From the NCBI GenBank assembly GCA_033819885.1, contig JAQYUZ010000018.1, forward strand, positions 124,001-188,000: 64,000 nucleotides of DNA, written 5' to 3'. The notes beneath the pieces are model-generated. The model saw only the letters and a program-made list of their open reading frames with translations. It was not told where the DNA came from and did not search any database. Made by a program: the position numbers and the translations under genes. This stretch comes from Microbotryomycetes sp. JL201 (Eukaryota > Basidiomycota > Microbotryomycetes). Below, in pieces: positions 33,936 through 44,550 of this stretch; within the stretch, counting starts at the first letter, position 1, and every line of letters begins with the position of its first letter.

Positions 33936-34368
33936 CGCGGCCAACGGAAGGCGAGAGGCCCGAGCGCACCGCTGCCGTCGAACCGCCAGTGTGTGCGAAC
34001 CGATGTACGAGCCAATCGAGTTTGATCCTTCTGATGATTGCTTTCCTGATCAATAGCTGTGCAGTGCTCGTGCCCGGCATGTCATTGATGAACGGGCGAC
34101 CTGTCTCGGGTTTAAATCGGTGACGTCTCGCCAGCGCCGCGCGACGACCGCCGACGCGCGCGCGCCGCCGCCCCTGCGCCTCGCAAACCTCGCCGCTTCG
34201 TCGCGCGCCCGACCATCCAGCACGCGTTAAAACCTTTTCTCGCCAGCAATCTGTCGCTCGTCGCGTGCGCACGCCTCTGCTTTAGCCAGACACGCGCACT
34301 TTGGCCAAGACGCGACAGACGCCGCGCGTCGCTTGTGCCTCGACGAGCGCATCACTGAGCGGCTCCGC
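33936..34368. other. Divergent promoter, CG-rich
   Basis: About 430 bp between the copper transporter (minus) and the Whi5-like gene (plus). Very rich in CG with short GCGC runs near 34155-34175. No copper-response site could be recognised with confidence. Confidence 0.4.
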
Positions 34369-36449
34369 ATGGCCGCCGCAGCCATTTTGCCATCGTCAAC
34401 ATTTGCTTCGACCCGCGCTGACGCAGCGTCCGCAACATCCAACGGCGCACCAGCGAGCGCGTCGCACCAGGCGTTCAAGATGCCATCGCCAGCGCGCAGG
34501 ACGACCACACTCGGCGCTGGCAGTCCCAGCACGAGGTCACATGCGATTCAATCACCCACCGCCTCAAACGGCCGCACTGTCCACACCGGGATGCCGCAAT
34601 TGATGGGAAGCGACGGCGACGCGCGAACACGCGGGTCCAAGACGGCGACAACGACAGCAGGAGACATGTACAGCAGCGCTACATCTCACGACATGGCCAT
34701 GGAACAGTCAACTACGAACAAGTCGCAAGCGTTGGCACTTGCCGCTGCAGGAGGTGGCGAGGCCAGCACGCACCTCTCGCGGTCATACTCTGCTTCGTCA
34801 GCTCACTCGATCGCAAGTGCAAGTAAGAAAGCTCCGTCGGGCCAGAACAGTGCGGCAACAGACGGTGAAGAACACCAGAGGCAGCAGGCAGTCGACAAGG
34901 TATTGAAACGGACTCAGGCGGCAAAGGTGGGCAACAATGCGTACAATGGGCCTCTGATGCTTGACTCGATAAACTGAACGTGATCATTCTCCAGCTGGCG
35001 CGGACGTTCCGCAATCGGATAGCTTTGGCCTCGTTCAAGGCGCAGCGCGGATGGCAGAACGCCGACTTGGGATCGATCGAGTCCCATTTACACCAGTCGA
35101 CGCCTGCTGTCGTCATGCATCAATCACCAATGCCATTGCCCTTTCCGCAAGCCATGCCACCGCCGGTTTCGTCCTACGGCGGTACAATGTACCCTCAGTC
35201 GTATGCCACTGCTGCTCCCGCTTATCAACCGCATGCGACGCCTCAGTCTGCACCATACGCGTCGACGTCAACAGCACCGTACTCGGCACCTCCTTCGCAG
35301 CCGTACTTTGGCGAGCCTCAGCATCGGCAGAAACGACGCATGACGATCAGCGATGCCACCGGACGCGATGCTTCACCTCAACGTAAGCAGGTTGCTACGA
35401 CAAACGCCAACCGCGTTCGAGCGACCTCGCTGTCTCAGTCAGGCTCGAATAATCACTACTCTGCTGCACCGATACAGCAGCGGCTACCGTCATCGTCTCG
35501 GCCGTTGTCGTCGTCTGATCCTACGTTTTCCTCCTTTGTCGACGCGGCGCAAGCTCTGACAGGAATGTCGCGAGGACCCTCCGACCATAGCGTTCTGAGT
35601 GGCGAGGACGAGCGTGCGTCTCCGGGCACAGCGCGACAAACGGCTCGGCCTGGGACCCCCGATCAGGACCGCTCGCGAGTGAAAGGACAAGGGCTCGGCG
35701 AGTCGAGCGCAGAAGGTGCGGCCGAGTTGATGCTGTTCCTTGCTGCGTCCCCGTCACCCGTACAGACCAGCAAGACGACTTCGACAACGGTTCTGGGCGG
35801 CGATGGTGCGCCGCTCAGAGGTCGACGACTGTTCTCGGGCGCGGATGGGCCAACGAGGGCAGATGCAGACAAGCCAATGACGCCTTCGCAAGGCTCAACG
35901 GCAACAGGAACGCAGTCAACCTTGTTTGGCAGCCAACTGGCACCCCCGATGTCGACAAGTACAAGCATGCAATTCGACGAGCCCGATGGATCTCAGAAAT
36001 CTAGACCATTCGCCAACGAGGACGTTGACGGACCGTCCAAAACGTCTTTGCATTATGGTGCAGTATCGTCTTCGGCCCTCGGCAACGCACCTTTGTCGGC
36101 AGCTACGTCTATCGGTCCGACGACGGCGCTGTCGAGCTTGCCTCCTATGCCGTCCACGCCTGGCAGAGATCGACAAGCTTCTGGCAGCGGATGGGAACAT
36201 TTTTTAAACGTGTCGCCTTCACCTCAGCGACCGACTTTTGATCGTTCAGCGATCGCCAATCGAGATAAGTTGTTGGACCATGACGTTCCTCTGCACGAAG
36301 CTGGCCCTTCGCCTTTCAGTGGTCCGCCGCCACCACCAACTTCGTCCGCTGCGCTGACGGGTTCAGCACCTTTCGCCACAACTTCAACTACCGGAGCTCT
36401 CGCTCCCACTCCATCTTCAACCGGCCCAGCCGTTCACTCGAGTTGGTGA
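34369..36449 (+). CDS. Whi5/Nrm1-like G1/S transcriptional repressor
   Basis: Predicted 670-residue, largely disordered protein. Exons 34369-34926 and 34995-36449. Splicing creates KLARTFRNRIALASFKAQRG followed by W. This fits the GTB motif (L-R-xR-L..A..K...GW) by which Whi5, Srl3 and Nrm1 bind the SBF/MBF transcription factors (family knowledge). A second island, AAELMLFLAASPSPV, resembles the ATSPSP-type motif that accompanies GTB proteins in basidiomycetes (recalled, unchecked). The rest is rich in Ser, Thr, Pro and Ala with many SP/TP sites, as expected for a Cdk-regulated repressor (inference). Pro-rich C-terminus FSGPPPPPTSSA. The start is the first ATG of the frame (MAAAAILPSS). Confidence 0.75.
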
Positions 36450-36774
36450 CCAACCCTTCGTCCTTCTCTGCTTTTCTTTCTTTTTTTTTCCCCTTTCCTT
36501 TATGCACAAAAATTGCCAAAGCTCTGTTGTCAACCCGTTGCCTGTGTTTTGAATGGCCGTACTTTTCATTGGGATAAACACGTACTGTATCGTTCAACTA
36601 GTCGTAACATGTAAATGTATCGTTCAGGAAAAAAAAATGCATTTTCAAACAAAAATCGCATCCGAGATCGTATATATGTCATCAAACAAGAAGAAAGGCG
36701 TGCCCGTTCCGCAACTATCCTTGTCTCGAGTCGGAACTCGTATAAGAAGTGGGGTTGTTATTCGTTTAAAAAGG
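36450..36774. other. Convergent intergenic region
   Basis: About 325 bp between the stops of the Whi5-like (plus) and Mid2-like (minus) genes. T-rich and A-rich stretches near 36480 and 36630 may include 3'-end signals of both; no gene seen. Confidence 0.4.
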
Positions 36775-38586
36775 TCAAGGGCTTGTCGTTCTTTGATCGC
36801 GCAAAGTCGATCCGTATGGGGAATGAGTTTGCATAGGCGCCAAACCGAATGAGATCACCTGATCCTGGGTGTGCATCATTGAGCCAGCTTGAGGGCCAGA
36901 ATGTCCCGGACTGCTCGTTCTGGAATCTGATCTGTAGTGGGATTGAGCGCTGTCGTAAGCTGAAGCCAGTGAGTTCATTGACAGTGGTCTGTCACCATCC
37001 CGAGGAGGTGAGGCCCCGCGCAAGGGAGAATACGTCGCTCCTGGTGTCGTCGTCATTCTTGGGTAGATGGTTTCTTCTTGAATCGGTTCATGAAATGCAG
37101 AATGGTAACTTGGCGCCGTTGAACCGTACATGGCGAACGAGTGAGCGGGCACTGGAGGATATGCATGTTGACCAGAATCGACAGACTCGTTGCGCCGATG
37201 ACCATGCACGTCTCCGCTGTGTGCTCCTTGGACAAGGTGCTCCTGACTCGCCGTGTGACGGAAAGACTCGGGTGTGGTGTGCTCTCGTTTGACATCGCCT
37301 CCAAACTCGCTGTCCCCGTCATCTCCAACACCAGCTCCATTAGTTCGCCGAGTACCGAGTGGATTGATTGTGGACGTTTGATTAGACACTTCTTGACCTC
37401 CCGGAAGTAGTTCAGGCCACTTGATGTCGTCGTCAGCATCGTCGAGATTGCTGAATCTTCTTTGGGTCAAACGATACGCGACAAATATGATGGCTACGAG
37501 CAAAACGACTCCCTGATGCGAGCCGCGTCAGCGTTTGTTGATACGTTTCTTGCTGTTTCGCGCAACTCACGCCTGCCACTCCACCCACGATCCCCCAGGT
37601 GCGACCGGTGTGGCTCGAGTTGTTGAAAGCGGCGGTTGGCACTGCGCTCGCACTTGAAGAGACGCTCGTTTGAGTGCTCAAGCGGCCGTTCGGATCCGTG
37701 AATACAGACGTGTACGTTTTAAGAATGACGGTGGCTGCACCAAAGCGATTCAGCTGGAATATTCGATGTCATGATCGTGCAAAAGACTCACTCGACTGCG
37801 ATCGGGATGAAGATGTAGTTGTCGCTTGCGAGTCGGTCTTCGGACTCGTCGTCGTGTCGACTGTCGTGCTCGGAGTTGAAATGTCTGGCTGTATTGCGCT
37901 CTGACTGCTGGTTGTTGTCAATGGCGTCTGGGAAGAAGCTGAAATGAATGATATGTCAATGTCCATCTAGCCCACGGACAGCCTCTCCGCGGTCGGCACC
38001 GCCACTGTTTCCGAGTCGCTTCGGAAAGCCCCACAAAACCGAGAGTACAATGAAAATCAAGCGTTGGCAAATCTACGCGGACGCGAGGACGGGGTTTGCG
38101 TGTCAAGCGAATGTATGCATTTTGTGTCACGTGCTCGGGCCTCGTTCGCGAACCGAGGTGCCTCGCGGAGGAGGACAGGCTCCTTGCCAGCCGGGAAGGA
38201 CGGCAGTAGCCGGGGAGCAAATGTGGTACAGATGCGACTGTGGCTGACGGGTCGAGACCGAGAGGTGATTGTGCGCGCGACTTACTGGACGAGGTCTGTG
38301 CGCTCGTTGTCGTTTCCTGTGTCGTCTCTGCGAACACACTTGTAGACTGGCTTGTGACGGGATCGGGTACGGGCGAGCTTGAAGAGGCTTCCTGAGGCGT
38401 AGTCGTCTGACTGGGTGGTGCAGTGGGCATCGTCGTCGAGGCCGACGTTGAAACAGCCGCAGTCGTCGACGTCGCGGGCGTCTCCTGCACGGCTGTCGAC
38501 GTCGGACCCTGACGGCGAGCAAGTCGGAACTTGTGACCGCGTCTTAAAGCGCGCTGACCCACTTCCACCTGCGCGTTCGGGGCCAT
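36775..38586 (-). CDS. Mid2-like Ser/Thr-rich single-pass membrane protein
   Basis: Predicted type I membrane protein, at least 449 residues. Exons 38586-38286, 37938-37792, 37734-37571, 37512-36775. The outer part is very Ser/Thr-rich, as in heavily O-mannosylated cell-wall stress sensors (Mid2/Wsc class) and Axl2-like proteins. Splicing makes one span: WGIVGGVAGGVVLLVAIIFV then AYRLTQRR. The 225-residue cytoplasmic tail has ERRIYPRM-like and Ser/Tyr-rich stretches (AYPPVPAHSFAMYGS) and no enzyme domain. Near the N-terminus KFRLARRQ could be a Kex2-type cleavage site. A signal peptide is expected but not encoded from ATG 38586; the frame is open further upstream (to 38808) or an upstream exon may supply it. 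Function unknown. Confidence 0.65.
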
Positions 38587-39529
38587 GTCGGCGTGTGCAA
38601 GAGTCGAAACGGGACCGCGACCGTTCGGCGCAGCCGCACAGGAAAGAACGAATTTTGCACAGCCCGCTCTGATTGCGACCCAAGCTCCTGTAGACAGACA
38701 CCTGGTTCCATTCACCCTCCAACTCGAACCTGAAACAAACCTCTGATTCTCGGAACCGAGCGGGCCTGCCTTGCCAAGAAAGTCACGTGACGCTCGGTTC
38801 CTCGGCAAGAGAAAATGACGTTGAGCGCTGCTGCGCAGTATCAGGTTTGCTCTTGACCAAGACCTCCGTCCACCAGAGCGGTGACCTGATCAGTCGAGAC
38901 GCTCACATGCCTACGACGATATTTGCAGACGCGCCACGCACCGCCTCGCCCGAGCCATCGCCCTCACTCGAGACAGGCGCGCACCGGTCCGGCACAGCCT
39001 TTCGCACCCCAGGCTACGAGAGACCTCAATACGAGAAAGTAGACACCCCACCGGGAGACCACATGAATGTTCAAATTTTGAGGCTTGTCGAGAAGAGTGA
39101 GAAGCCACAAATGGATTCCTAGTTAGCACCTGACAATTCGCTGACACGCGACGTCGCCTGCAGCGGAAATCAGTAGAGGAACGCATGTTGCAACGCCGGA
39201 GAGCAGGGGAAGCAGCATGTCGAGCACGAGCACGAGCACCAGTAGGCAAGGGTCTCTGCAACCGGGTCCCGATGTCTTGACAAACCTTGCGCCACATGCG
39301 AGAAATTAGAGCGTGAATGAAGACAAGCCGGCACTTCGCACTTAGGAAACAGGTACTGTCACCACTGGTTGAAAGTGCTGCACGAACCAGGCCGTTGCTG
39401 TGCGTCGTCAAGATGTCGCCTTTCAAAGAAACAAAAGGCATATCTCTACTGTACATGCATTCATGTTCTACACTTGTCGTCTTCATTGATTGTCAATGCC
39501 ACTTACGCTCCGACTGGGCGGCGCCGAGT
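38587..39529. other. Unresolved intergenic stretch
   Basis: About 940 bp. The first 220 bp are open in the frame of the Mid2-like gene. A plus-strand frame at 38908-39122 (71 codons, ATG start, Pro/Ser-rich) has no motif. On the minus strand 39130-39290 a frame reads LLISAAGDVACQRIVR, faintly like the GD..CQ end of Mpv17/Sym1 TM1, but I could not build a gene. A (GAGCAC)3 repeat is near 39220. Confidence 0.35.
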
Positions 39530-39944
39530 TCACTTGTTGGCGCGGTCCGGATCTTGCTGCCCTTTCTCACCCGTGTGCTCAGTCTCTTCCTTCGTCCGAG
39601 ATGCTGAGCCGTAGCCAGAGAATGAACTAGACCCCTCAGCGTTCCTGGCGTGGTTCTCAACATCCTCTCGCCACTCTTTCGAAGACTTTGTAGTGTCGGC
39701 GTCAGACCAAGTAGAAGACTCAATCTGGCCCGACTTTGTTGAAGAATCAGTGTGCTTCGAATTTTGAGGTTTTCCATCGAGGGCGCTTGCAGAGGAAGTC
39801 GTGAACTGGCGAGCGGCGACAATCTTGGCCACAAATCGGCGACCGATGTGATCAGTGACATAGAAGACGAGTCAGCTGGTCGGATTGCCTGTTTACAGTC
39901 ATGTCACTCACCTTCGAGGTGCTATTGACCCAAATGGCAGACAT
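39530..39944 (-). CDS. Small protein with probable mitochondrial presequence
   Basis: Possible 108-residue protein. Exons 39944-39912 and 39823-39530. The N-terminus after splicing, MSAIWVNSTSKIVAARQFTT plus SSASAL, has the Arg/Ser/Ala pattern of a mitochondrial targeting sequence. The remainder is hydrophilic (DADTTKSSKEWREDVENHAR) and low-complexity, ending KGQQDPDRANK. The acceptor (CCAAG) is poor and other joins are possible. No known family; similar in style to the next small gene on the same strand. Confidence 0.4.
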
Positions 39945-40287
39945 CGAGCAGCCGAGCGAGATTTGTGACGAAGCGGGCCTCGCGAAGGATGTATACAATC
40001 GCGCAGGCATAAAGGGCGATCGGTGTAAGCTCTGTCTAAACTTGTGGGAGATGCGAGACACGCGAGCGGACATGATGGCGGGGATGAGGAACACAGGGCC
40101 GAATAATGCGAGACGAGCTACAAGTCACGTGACTTCTGACGTCAGAGGGAAACTGCTCTTTCACGTTGTTAAATGCAATCATGCGGGATTATTCAGGCTA
40201 CATAGAAGCTCTCTGGAAGGCTGCAAACACCTCATCAGATGCACGCACAAGAGAGCCGATTACGAACCCACTCACGATTGGCTCGCT

Positions 40288-40650
40288 TCACTTTGTCGCC
40301 TTCTCGACCTTGTCTTTGAGCTGACCAGCTGCGTCCTTGACCTTGTCCCAAGCTCCTTGAGCCTGCTCCTTGACACCCTCACCACTGCCCTGAGTTGGCG
40401 CACCACTTGAAGGCGTCGAGCTCTTTGCCTTTTGACTGTCAGACAATGGGTCTTGACCGTGCTTCTCGGCGTGAACTGCTTCTTCTGACAAGGACGGGTT
40501 CTCAAGGTGGTCCAAACCAGACTTGCCCGGGTGTTGAGCTGACGAGTTTGAGACGATTCGGGCAGTCGAGATCAGGCGAGAGCGAGTGACGCGCGACGTG
40601 TGCATCGTCGCTTGACGAGCAGCGCGGGGAAAGGAAACCAGTCGGAGCAT
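40288..40650 (-). CDS. Small LEA/CsbD-like protein, probably mitochondrial
   Basis: Predicted 120-residue single-exon protein. The N-terminus MLRLVSFPRAARQATMHTSR is Arg-rich and non-acidic, typical of a mitochondrial presequence. A central motif GLDHLENPSLSEEAVHAEKH is followed by a hydrophilic Ser/Gly linker and a C-terminal amphipathic helix, GVKEQAQGAWDKVKDAAGQL. That last part resembles CsbD-like or LEA-type stress proteins. The longer upstream in-frame start (40746) would mask the presequence, so 40650 is preferred. Function unknown; a stress or dehydration role is inference from the helix type. Confidence 0.6.
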   Translation of the reverse strand: MLRLVSFPRAARQATMHTSRVTRSRLISTARIVSNSSAQHPGKSGLDHLENPSLSEEAVHAEKHGQDPLSDSQKAKSSTPSSGAPTQGSGEGVKEQAQGAWDKVKDAAGQLKDKVEKATK

Positions 40651-40842
40651 CTTTGAATCAAGGGGGTTTGTTTCTGCGTTTGTCAAGGGCGGCAAAAGAG
40701 AGGGAGGATCCAAGGGCGCTGGAAAGTCGACGAGGCGCGCGAGCAATCGACGTCACTTTCATTTTCGATGAAAATGACAGCAGGGTCGTAAGCTTCGACA
40801 CGCAATTCTACATACCTTTGGTTCAAAACACATGCGAATAAA

Positions 40843-42204
40843 TTACAACTCGTCGGGCTCGATTTCTAGCGACAGCCAACACGGCCAATGGTCAGAACAG
40901 GCCTTTCCCGGCTGGAGATACTCTTGCTCTACTTCATGTCGAATCAGACATTTTCGAATATGGCACAGAAACCGCTCCGAGACGATGAAGCCGTCGAGGC
41001 GCCATCCGCCATATCGAACGGATTTGTGTCTAGTGTCGAGCACACACGGGCAATCAGCGGTTGACCGACTGAATGGAATCAGCAACCAGCTCACGTAAAC
41101 TCCCTGCCCTTTGGATGAATCAGACGCCACACGTCGACAAAGATCGGATCTGCGGACGGCCTGCGGGGGTTGCGCGCATCTGCGCTCGGCGAGCGATGAG
41201 GACAAGATTTCTAGCATCCTCTTCCACTGACCTGGTTTGCGCTCAATCAATTCTTTGTGCCACTGAATCTCGAGCGGATGCGTTCCGGGCTGTTGACTGG
41301 TAAAGCACATTGAAGGCTTCTCTAGATCCAGCGACAGATTAACTTTGTCTCTTCCTGTATCCTTGTCCTTGTCTGGCACGACCACGTTAAAGTCACCTAG
41401 ATCAGAAGATCAGCACACTCTTTCTAAAGCAGACTCGCACCAACTGACCGGTCCAAATAACAGGCTTTTTGGGGTCAAGTTGCCGAATGTGGCGTTCAAA
41501 GTCTTTCGCCCATGCTCTGCGACGATCTAGTTTCTGCAGCTGCAATCTCAGTGGAGCCCGCCACGGCAGAATCTATAGTTGCACGCTGACCGAACCATTC
41601 GCACCCGAATTAGGCACGTAGGTGCCGAGCACAAATACAGTCTTGTACTCGACCGTTATGGCTCCTGCAAAAATGCATGTTGAGTACACTTCGACGAAGG
41701 GCAACCGCCACGCTGCTGCTACTTGCGCGATGCCGCCTCCATTTTGTCCAACGCGTTGCCTTCTGGGAATCCGAATGTGACATCGACGGGTTCAATCTTG
41801 GACAGTACGCCACACATATGGCCCCAGTAGCGGTACGGATACAGCTTTCGCAAAAAGTCAAATTGAAGATCTGATTCTAAAGTTGCGCGAGTTTCATGGA
41901 CTTCGGTCAGGACAACGATGTGGGCGTTCTCTGCCTCGATGTATCGACGAAACCCGTGCTGAAGGGGTAGTAAGTCAGCTTACTAGCTTGCTAACTTTGC
42001 AGTTGAGAAGTCCGTGCGCGCACGTCGTTTGAAGCCTTATTGCACGAAACGATGCCTTGAACGTTCCATGTAGTGAGCTGGATGGCTACGAGCGTCTCGT
42101 ATCAGCGAACGGAGGAGTGCTTCCCTGTCAACTTTGGTGTAAGACGCACTGTCTTTAGGCTCTCTTCGCAATCCAAGCGGATTGCCTGCACCCTTATCTG
42201 CCAT
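40843..42204 (-). CDS. AP endonuclease, ExoIII/APE1 family
   Basis: Predicted 314-residue base-excision-repair enzyme that nicks DNA 5' of abasic sites. Eight exons: 42204-42150, 42085-42024, 41958-41727, 41664-41591, 41533-41449, 41396-41232, 41179-41095, 41029-40843 (sum divisible by three). Motifs in order: IQLTTWNVQGI (catalytic Asn); YIEAENAHIVVLTEVHE (metal-binding Glu); YPYRYW; ITVEYKTVFVLGTYVPNSG; WTGDFNVVVPDKD (Asp and Asn of the GDxN motif); FVDVWRLIHPKG; GGWRLDGFIVSE; and ACSDHWP (general-base His with its Asp). All catalytic residues known from APE1 appear present. Length is close to human APE1. Intron 3 (41726-41665) has a GC donor, GCAAGT. Only 67 bp separate its start codon from that of the divergent Gtr2 gene. 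Confidence 0.9.
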
Positions 42205-42271
42205 TTTGCGTGTCGTTCGATTGCGCTAGCTTGGCTCCATACCCTGCAAGCTGTGATGCCGTGCCGAGGGG

Positions 42272-44180
42272 ATGAAAATAAGCCTCACTATGACGTTTGA
42301 CTTCGAACCACTCGCACGTGACCCCGACAACGATGCAGGTCAGCCTCCCCTCTCGGCCTTGGTGACTCTCAGGCAAGAGATCAAGTTGTTCACTTGTTGT
42401 GCTATCCCGCAGTCTGCATCAGGCGGCGGCTCACGGCGAGCTTCGGCTGGCTCGCAGCCAAATGCAAGTGTCAACACGTACGGCGCAGTCAACGGCCAGC
42501 CGGGCAGCATCAACAGCACAATCAAATCACACTCGACGGGTGCAGCAGGCCTGGATGACGGCCGGCAACGCCCAAAGGTTCTGTTCATGGGTCCGCGATC
42601 GTAAGTCGCGCGTCATCACATAATCGCCCCTGTATTATCGTCGTCGGGCTAGGTTGAGCTGCTTCGACATTGTTTCGCAACCTTGCGGGCGCCAGCAGGC
42701 GTTCCTTGCCTACGCCCAGTCCACCGACTCTTTCTCGCGGTCCCGATGGACCTTCCGACGGCGCGACCGTTGACTCGGACGATCGCAATTCGCTGCTGAC
42801 AAGCTCAATTACGTTTTATATCAGTGGGGGCAAATCGAGCATCAGAAAAGTCGTGTTTGAACGCATGGCACCAAACGACACGCTCTTTATCGAAAAGACG
42901 GCAAAGTCGACGGCAGACCACGTCAAGTAAGACCACGAGCGACAGGCCCGCATCCTTCCTAAACGAGCTCAAGGTCCCGTCTTATTGTCGCAGCTCATTT
43001 ATTTCGATCCAAATGTGGGACTTGCCTGGCGGCCAGCTCGATCCTACCGCGTGGAATTTGGCATTCGACGATATGGATGCCGTCATATTTGTGCTCGATG
43101 CTCAGAGCAATCTCAACGATATGATCAGGAAACTGTCTTTGACGATGCAACAGGCCTACGAAGCGAACCCGGGCATTCAATTCGAGATCTTTTTGCACAA
43201 GATCGACGGCATGTCGGAAGACTATCGGTTGGGTGGGCGCCCAATGCTTGTCATTACCGCTGTCCGTCAGCTGACGTGTTTGCTGCAGACACGCTGCAAA
43301 ACTTGCGAGACCGACTGACGGAAGAACTGTTCGACATCTCGCCCGACCTCGAATCGTCAATGAATGTTTTTTACCACCTCACGTCTGTCTTTGACACGTC
43401 AATCTACGAGGCCTTGTCCAAAGTGATTCAAAAGCTCATTCCAGAGCAAGGCATGCTCGAGCGGCTGCTCGACTTGCTATGTCAAGCAAGTCTCGATTGC
43501 TGGCAGGAGAAGTTTGTACGCTAATATCTTCCTGGTGTAGCAATGTTCGATGGACAAGGCGTTCTTGTTTGACACGGCATCAAAGATCTACATCGCAACA
43601 GACTCGTCGCCATTGGACAATCAGACATACGTGATCTGCTCCGACTATATTGACCTTGTTGGCGATTTTACAAACTTGTACGAGTGAGTGATCTGCTGAG
43701 CTCTCAGCTAGAGCAGGGTGTGCGCTGAGCATCGAGGACTATGGCAGACCTCCGCCTCTTGCATCGCCGATTCACTCGCGAACTTCGTCGTCTGGGTCAC
43801 GGGCAAACGCCCTTGCCCCAATGTCGCGCATGGACCCCTCTGCCACCGTCACAAGCTCGACGTCGCGGAGGCCATCAGGCAAGACTACGCCGGCGGCGTC
43901 CTCCAGTGAACGAGAGCGTTTGCCGAGTAGCAAGGTGCGATTATCTACAGGAGCAACGATTGCGCAATGGGCCATTAACTCGTAAGCTGGGATTTGATCA
44001 ATTGAAAGGAGCGGTGCGAAAGATTCAACTTTTGCTTGCAGAGAGCTCTCTCTGGTGGCCCTGTTGCGGCCTCATGCGATGGACCAGCACGCGGCCTTGA
44101 TCGATTTCAACGTCTCAACCTTTCGTCAAGCTGTGCTCGCCATTTTTGATCTCGGTCTAACTCAGCGACCCGATTCCTAA
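42272..44180 (+). CDS. GTR2: Gtr2/RagC-like GTPase of the TORC1 pathway
   Basis: Predicted 449-residue Rag GTPase that with Gtr1 signals amino-acid status to TORC1 at the vacuole. Eight exons: 42272-42361, 42413-42600, 42825-42926, 42994-43232, 43289-43485, 43541-43683, 43730-43981, 44042-44180. G1 is [13 protein letters not shown], formed across a 224-nt intron. The switch region has [11 protein letters not shown]3 is [12 protein letters not shown]4 is [13 protein letters not shown]. Rag C-terminal features: [40 protein letters not shown] and [18 protein letters not shown], then [20 protein letters not shown] with RagC-type HKIDG supports Gtr2 rather than Gtr1. A Ser/Gly-rich N-terminal extension of about 90 residues and a Ser/Arg-rich insert near residue 330 are unusual. 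The intron at 43486 has a GC donor (GCAAGT); the first intron (51 nt) is optional because it is in frame. Confidence 0.88.
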
Positions 44181-44550
44181 AACCGAAACCGTGCTTCCCC
44201 TGTTCATTGTTGTAGAAATGCATCTCAAAGGCTGGACCTTCCGCGTCGTTGTAATATAGAGTCCTGAGTGGGACGAAGCTTGGCACGCTTTGCATTCACC
44301 ATAATGCAGAAAAGCCTTGCCTGACTTTGACCCCTGCCAACGCCGACGCCGAGGCCGGATCCGTTTGCCTCACTCGGTTCGACCACCTTTCATCAGTGCT
44401 TTGCGCATCCGCGTCTGACCATTGGCATCGTCCGCCGACTCGACCTGCACGCGTGCGCCGAGCGGTTGGTCGCCCTCGGCCACTCTTTGCGACGACGTCG
44501 CCTGTACACACAGCCCACGCACACGTATTTTGACAGTCTGAGTGTCCAAG
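44181..44550. other. Promoter region of AUR1
   Basis: About 370 bp between the Gtr2 stop and the AUR1 start, same direction. No gene or clear motif; open frames on the minus strand are chance overlaps. Confidence 0.4.

Noticed and set aside
38908-39122. 71-codon plus-strand frame
   Set aside because: No recognisable motif and no evidence beyond an open frame; mentioned only in the region entry.
39130-39300. Possible Mpv17/Sym1-like exon (LLISAAGDVACQRIVR)
   Set aside because: The GD..CQ similarity is faint and the required upstream W..Y..L and downstream motifs could not be assembled in frame.
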